In this document: positions 5,230-8,852 of the stretch, in pieces
How positions within the stretch are numbered: position 1 is the stretch's first letter
Layout: the number at the start of each line of letters is the position of its first letter
DNA from: Bacteroidales bacterium
GTDB lineage: Bacteria; Bacteroidota; Bacteroidia; Bacteroidales; Paludibacteraceae
Assembly: GCA_900771035.1 (NCBI GenBank)
Contig: CAAGML010000172.1
Coordinates: 1-8,852, forward strand
Direction of reading: 5' to 3'
Length of the DNA stretch: 8,852 nt
Position numbers and translations under genes: made by a program
The notes under the pieces: model-generated
Databases searched by the model: none
What the model was told of the DNA's origin: nothing
The model's input: the letters and a program-made list of their open reading frames with translations, nothing else

Positions 5230-6096
5230 ATGAAAATAGTAATTTTTGGAAATCGGTACAAAGATGAGTTTCCACGGGGACTTTATGCGTTGATTACCAG
5301 GCTAAAAGAAATGCACGCTGATTTGAGTTTCGAGAAAGAGTTTGGTTTGCGCATCAACGAGGTGATGAAACTCGATTTGAAGGTGAACGACCTTTTTGAC
5401 GAGGTGACGGACGCAAATCTGGCGTTGAGTGTCGGTGGAGACGGCACTTTGCTGCGTACTGCAAGTGCGATAGGGAGCAGGGAGATTCCCGTCCTTGGCA
5501 TAAACTGCGGTCATCTGGGTTTTCTGACGGACGTGTCGGAGGACGAATTGTCGCAGCTGGCGGATGTGCTGATGAGCGGCAGGTATTCGATAGACGATAG
5601 GGTAGTGCTGAAGACCACGACCTCAGACGGCAGGGTGCTTTATGCGCTGAACGAGACGGCGGTGCTGAAACAGGATATTTCGTCAATCATTAAGATTAAG
5701 ACGGCGGTCAACGGCGAGGAACTGAACACCTTCGTGGCGGACGGTCTGTTGGTGGCAACTCCCACGGGTTCAACGGCTTACTCGCTGAGCGTGGGCGGTC
5801 CTATCCTTATGCCGGACAGTCATAACCTTATCATTGCGCCAATCGCGTCGCACTCGCTGAACGTGCGGCCGTTGGTGATTCCTGACGATTTCAGCATAGA
5901 CCTCCGGGTTGAGAGCAGGAATGGTAATTACCTGATGGCGAATGACGGTAATATGTCGGTGATAGACAATGGTATAACATTGCATATTGAACGGGCTGGG
6001 TTTTGCGTGAGGATTGTGCGTTTGGAGAATCATTCGTTTTTCAAGACGCTTAGAAAGAAATTACTCTGGGGAGCTAATACTATCAATGAGATATGA
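5230..6096 (+). CDS. nadK: NAD kinase
   Basis: This 288-residue cytosolic enzyme phosphorylates NAD to NADP, normally using ATP or polyphosphate. The N-terminal domain carries the signature GGDGT (69-73), with Asp71 as the catalytic residue, and the glycine-rich GINCGHLGFLTD (90-101). The C-terminal beta domain has the conserved NE pair (141-142) and the NAD-binding block DGLLVATPTGSTAYSLSVGG (171-190). Length and domain order are normal, and nothing is missing. The ATG at 5230 is the first Met after a perfect promoter and begins with the expected MKIVIFGN strand. The stop overlaps the fmt start by 4 nt (ATGA), which suggests translational coupling. The antisense reading frames here encode low-complexity shadows. 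Confidence 0.98.
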   Translation: MKIVIFGNRYKDEFPRGLYALITRLKEMHADLSFEKEFGLRINEVMKLDLKVNDLFDEVTDANLALSVGGDGTLLRTASAIGSREIPVLGINCGHLGFLTDVSEDELSQLADVLMSGRYSIDDRVVLKTTTSDGRVLYALNETAVLKQDISSIIKIKTAVNGEELNTFVADGLLVATPTGSTAYSLSVGGPILMPDSHNLIIAPIASHSLNVRPLVIPDDFSIDLRVESRNGNYLMANDGNMSVIDNGITLHIERAGFCVRIVRLENHSFFKTLRKKLLWGANTINEI

Positions 6097-7028
6097 AAAA
6101 AGAGGATTTGAGAATTGTGTATATGGGTACGCCGGACTTTGCGGTGGAGCCATTGAAACGACTGGTGGATAACGGGTTTAATGTTGTGGCAGTGGTCACT
6201 ATGCCTGACAAGCCGGCAGGGCGTGGGCATCACATTCAGTTTTCGCCCGTGAAGAGGTATGCTGTGGAAAGGAATATCCCGGTGTTGCAGCCTGAGAGGC
6301 TGAAGGATGAGGCGTGGCTTGAGGAGTTGAGGGGTTATCGGGCTGATTTGCAGATAGTGGTGGCGTTCCGTATGTTGCCTGAGGTGGTGTGGGGTATGCC
6401 CCGGATGGGGACTTTCAACCTCCATGCCTCGCTGTTGCCAGAGTACCGTGGGGCGGCACCTATAAACTGGGCGGTCATAAACGGCGAGAAACGGACAGGT
6501 GTGACCACGTTTTTCCTTCAGCATGAGATAGATACGGGTGACATCATTATGCAGCGGGCCATAGAGCTGACGGACGAGGACAACGCAGGGACGGTGCATG
6601 ACCGGCTGATGGATCTGGGCAGCGATATGGTGGTTGAGACTGTGGAGAGGATTCTGGCTGGCGATGTGAAGCTCAGCAAGCAGCCTGACGCAGTGGTGAA
6701 ACCTGCACCGAAGATTTTCAAGGAGACATGCGAACTGCATTTTGACCGAGACGTGAAGGATGTCCATAACCTGGTGCGCGGGCTTTCGCCTTACCCAGGG
6801 GCGTGGATGACATGCGGTAACGGGGAGGTGATGAAGGTGTTCAGGACACATGTGTCGGAGGACGATGATGCCGTGGCAGGCAAGATGGAGAGTGACGGGA
6901 AGAGGTTTCTGAGGGTCGGCTGCAACGGGGGGTGGCTTTATTTGGACGAGGTGCAGATGGCAGGTAAGAGGAGAATGGCGATTGACGAGGTGCTGAGGGG
7001 GATACATGATATAACAAACTTATTATAA
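6093..7028 (+). CDS. fmt: Methionyl-tRNA formyltransferase
   Basis: This 311-residue cytosolic enzyme uses 10-formyltetrahydrofolate to formylate Met on initiator tRNA, enabling fMet initiation. The N-terminal Rossmann domain starts with RIVYMGTPDFAVEPL (7-21). The formyl-transfer site is intact: Asn109 and His111 in FNLHASLLPEYRGAAPINW (108-126), and Asp147 in the EIDTGD motif (145-150). The loop KPAGRGH (40-46), which contacts tRNA in E. coli, is present. The C-terminal domain (about 205-311) includes the VRGLSPYPGAW motif that helps bind the acceptor arm. VVAFRMLPE (89-97), in place of the common VVAYG-x-ILP, is a form I associate with Bacteroidetes. Its start overlaps nadK by 4 nt. Supply of fMet and NADP on one transcript may be simple housekeeping grouping. 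Confidence 0.98.
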   Translation: MKKEDLRIVYMGTPDFAVEPLKRLVDNGFNVVAVVTMPDKPAGRGHHIQFSPVKRYAVERNIPVLQPERLKDEAWLEELRGYRADLQIVVAFRMLPEVVWGMPRMGTFNLHASLLPEYRGAAPINWAVINGEKRTGVTTFFLQHEIDTGDIIMQRAIELTDEDNAGTVHDRLMDLGSDMVVETVERILAGDVKLSKQPDAVVKPAPKIFKETCELHFDRDVKDVHNLVRGLSPYPGAWMTCGNGEVMKVFRTHVSEDDDAVAGKMESDGKRFLRVGCNGGWLYLDEVQMAGKRRMAIDEVLRGIHDITNLL

Positions 7029-7053
7029 AAACGTTAAAACTCACAAATAACGA

Positions 7054-8754
7054 ATGAAAAGGATTTTTGTTGTCGCATTGACACTGTGCTGCTTTGCGGT
7101 ATGTTTTGCCCGGAACAGCAAGAAAACATTAGAGGAAAAGCGAGATGCAATCTCGGAGATACACTCATCCATAATCGACGGCGATTTGCAGGGGGCATCT
7201 GCGTTGTTGGATGATTTCGTGAACAGGTACGGGATGACGTCGGACGTATATACGTTGCAGGCTGCAATGCTGGAAGCTGAGAAAAAGTATGACGAGGCGT
7301 TGGCGAAACTGGATGCTGCCATTTTCGCTGTCAGGGAGGATGATGTCTTTGACCTCTCGACGCTGTACGGTTTCAAGATAGGGTACGCCAAACGGTTAGA
7401 GGAGAAACTGGCGTATGCGGATGCTTCACTTTTGGCTAATCCGAAGAATGCCAACTCGTTGATTGCGAGATATAAAATCTATAGGCAAATGGAGAGATAC
7501 AAAGATGCGGAGAGGGATATGAAGAAGTTGGTGAAAATGTCGCATGGCGACCCGGGTTTCCGTGTGGAGCTTGTGCGTATCCATCTGTTGGAGGACGAGA
7601 ACGAGAGCAGGGCGGTCAAAGAGTTGAGCAGTATTCTCAAAGAATATCCGAACAACGCCAACGCGCGGGAACTCCGTGCGCTCATATATTTCTACAACGA
7701 AAATTACGAAGCCTTTGTGGACGACTACCTTTACTACCTTCATATGACTGGCGACAATGATATGTCGTATATCAATCAGATTGCGGATGTTAAGTACGAG
7801 TATATACTGGACTACGCAGACAAGATATTGAACAGTGCCTTAGGGCCGGAGAAGGTGGCATATTGGAACTACTTTGAGGGCAATCTGAAGTTGCTGTCGG
7901 GACGTGACGTGGAGGGGGCGAAAAGGCATTTGGACACGGCCTTGGAGATGACGAAGGACAGCGGGGAGTTCCGCGGGAAGGTGCTTGCCCTGCAAGTGGC
8001 GTATTACAGTGAGACAGGCGATAAGGACAATGAGTTGGAGAAAATCGGGGAGATAGAGGATATTGTCAGGAGGTCGGGCAATCAGCCTGCCGACTGGATA
8101 CTGCACACAAAGGCGATTCTATTCAGGGACATGAAACGGTATGACGAAGCCGCCGTATGCCTCAGCCAACTCATTGATAACGGTAAACTTGCAGAGAAGA
8201 CTGACAGTGCGGATCTGTCGTACTACTACTACCTCAGGGCAGACCTCAACCGTGATGCGTTCAACAACCCCAAAGGGGCTTTGGACGACATTGACTCGGC
8301 TCTGACATACCGTCCGGACTATTTGCCGTTTCTTTACAAACGTGCGCGTATCTGCGACAAATATTTCCATTACGGGGAGTATCTTGACCAGGCGAAGGCT
8401 GACTGCGAGAGGATTCTTGCCATTGACACCGTGCCTACGGCAGATTCGTACCGCCATTTCGCATTCGCCATGCTGAACCGCAAAGAAGAGGCTGAGGCGT
8501 GGTACGGAAGGATAGTGGAAGAGTTCGGCAACAATCAGCAGAACAGATGGTTGATATATTATAACGGGGCTTGCATGTACTCGATTATGAACGACGCATA
8601 CCATGGGACGCAGCTGCTGATGGACGCTTTGGAAAACGGTCAGTTCACTTGCGAGGGAGTCAATAATGATGAGGATTTTGACAATATACGTGAGACACCG
8701 GAATTCAAGTCGGTGCTTAAGATATTATGTTCGGGCGGTAAAGGTGAGGAATAG
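7054..8754 (+). CDS. Secreted TPR-repeat protein of unknown function
   Basis: This 566-residue protein has a clear Sec signal (basic start, hydrophobic core 4-18, likely cleavage after Ala19 in CFA), so it should act in the periplasm or at the envelope. Most of the chain consists of helical repeats. TPR-like units with Tyr/Ala/Asp spacing are seen around residues 31-58, 64-91, 132-161, 204-230, 268-299, 348-376, 390-420 and 430-457, and again at 466-491. The C-terminus has the TPR-end pattern: an ACMYS helix (506-510), an ALENG turn (525-529) and DEDFDNIRETPEFKSVL (539-555). The unit at 401-420 is the best match (NPKGALDDIDSALTYRP). TPRs usually bind proteins, but no enzymatic domain or partner can be named. 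It begins 25 nt after fmt with no visible promoter or terminator between, so co-transcription with nadK-fmt is likely. Confidence 0.88.
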   Translation: MKRIFVVALTLCCFAVCFARNSKKTLEEKRDAISEIHSSIIDGDLQGASALLDDFVNRYGMTSDVYTLQAAMLEAEKKYDEALAKLDAAIFAVREDDVFDLSTLYGFKIGYAKRLEEKLAYADASLLANPKNANSLIARYKIYRQMERYKDAERDMKKLVKMSHGDPGFRVELVRIHLLEDENESRAVKELSSILKEYPNNANARELRALIYFYNENYEAFVDDYLYYLHMTGDNDMSYINQIADVKYEYILDYADKILNSALGPEKVAYWNYFEGNLKLLSGRDVEGAKRHLDTALEMTKDSGEFRGKVLALQVAYYSETGDKDNELEKIGEIEDIVRRSGNQPADWILHTKAILFRDMKRYDEAAVCLSQLIDNGKLAEKTDSADLSYYYYLRADLNRDAFNNPKGALDDIDSALTYRPDYLPFLYKRARICDKYFHYGEYLDQAKADCERILAIDTVPTADSYRHFAFAMLNRKEEAEAWYGRIVEEFGNNQQNRWLIYYNGACMYSIMNDAYHGTQLLMDALENGQFTCEGVNNDEDFDNIRETPEFKSVLKILCSGGKGEE

Positions 8755-8797
8755 ATGTTGTGACACCTTGTCGGAAAGGGGTTTGGATTGGTCGAGC

Positions 8798-8852
8798 CTT
8801 CGGGCAGCCTTCGGGCAGCCTTCGGGCAGCCTACGGGCAGCCTACGGGCAGC
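8798..8852. repeat. 11-bp tandem repeat array running off the window
   Basis: There are five perfectly phased units of CTTCGGGCAGC with no spacers. The first three units have T at the third base and the last two have A (CTACGGGCAGC); all other bases are identical. The array starts 43 nt after the stop of the TPR gene and continues to the last base of the window, so its full length is unknown. The unit is not a multiple of three, which argues against a coding repeat. Confidence 0.9.

Noticed and set aside
6030..7007. A 325-codon open frame antisense to nearly all of fmt
   Set aside because: Fmt on the plus strand is intact with all catalytic motifs. The antisense product is rich in His, Pro, Leu and Arg without domains or a signal, as expected from a mirrored coding frame.
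8119..8604. A 161-codon frame antisense to the TPR gene
   Set aside because: It shadows a repeat protein with clear signal peptide and TPR pattern, and it has no motif of its own.
8755..8852. The 11-bp array as a coding repeat or CRISPR fragment
   Set aside because: The unit length is not a multiple of three and no start follows in frame, so coding is unlikely. Units are contiguous with no spacers, which excludes a CRISPR array.

Overview
The window looks like chromosomal core sequence from a member of the Bacteroidales (Prevotella or Muribaculaceae-like; the genus cannot be fixed from sequence alone). The reasons are the Bacteroidetes-type Fmt and TonB/ExbBD proteins, start codons without clear Shine-Dalgarno sequences, and a perfect Bacteroidetes promoter (TTTG, 19-nt spacer, TAnnTTTG) in front of nadK. 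Base composition is roughly even and AGG is used freely. No mobile element, CRISPR array, RNA gene or phage gene was found. No stretch longer than about 110 bases lacks a gene.

Left block, plus strand (1-1922). The 3' end of an aspartate carbamoyltransferase gene is fused to a zinc-binding domain of the PyrI type. It is followed by a short MgtC/SapB-family membrane protein, a small exported protein of unknown function whose start overlaps the mgtC stop (TGATG), and a two-helix membrane protein of unknown function. The block closes with a strong hairpin terminator lying between convergent genes.

Middle block, minus strand (1978-5139). Read in the direction of transcription it is pdxJ, exbB, exbD, tonB/tolA-like, DJ-1/PfpI family. 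Gaps are 13, 3, -1 and 12 nt, so it is very probably one operon. It combines a vitamin B6 enzyme with a proton-motive-force-driven trans-envelope machine (ExbB-ExbD-TonB) and a DJ-1-like stress or glyoxalase-type protein.

Right block, plus strand (5230-8754). The order is nadK, fmt (4-nt ATGA overlap), then a secreted TPR-repeat protein 25 nt downstream. It is divergent from pdxJ. The 90-bp divergent region holds a perfect plus-strand promoter and a likely minus-strand promoter whose -7 boxes face each other across 3 nt inside a 13-bp palindrome.

The window ends inside a perfectly phased 11-bp tandem repeat (five units, 8798-8852), probably where the repeat stopped assembly or where a longer array begins. 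The most notable points are the PyrB-zinc-domain fusion, the face-to-face nadK/pdxJ promoters, the TolA-like linker of the TonB protein, and the terminal 11-bp array. I saw no clearly new multi-gene system; most of this is housekeeping sequence.
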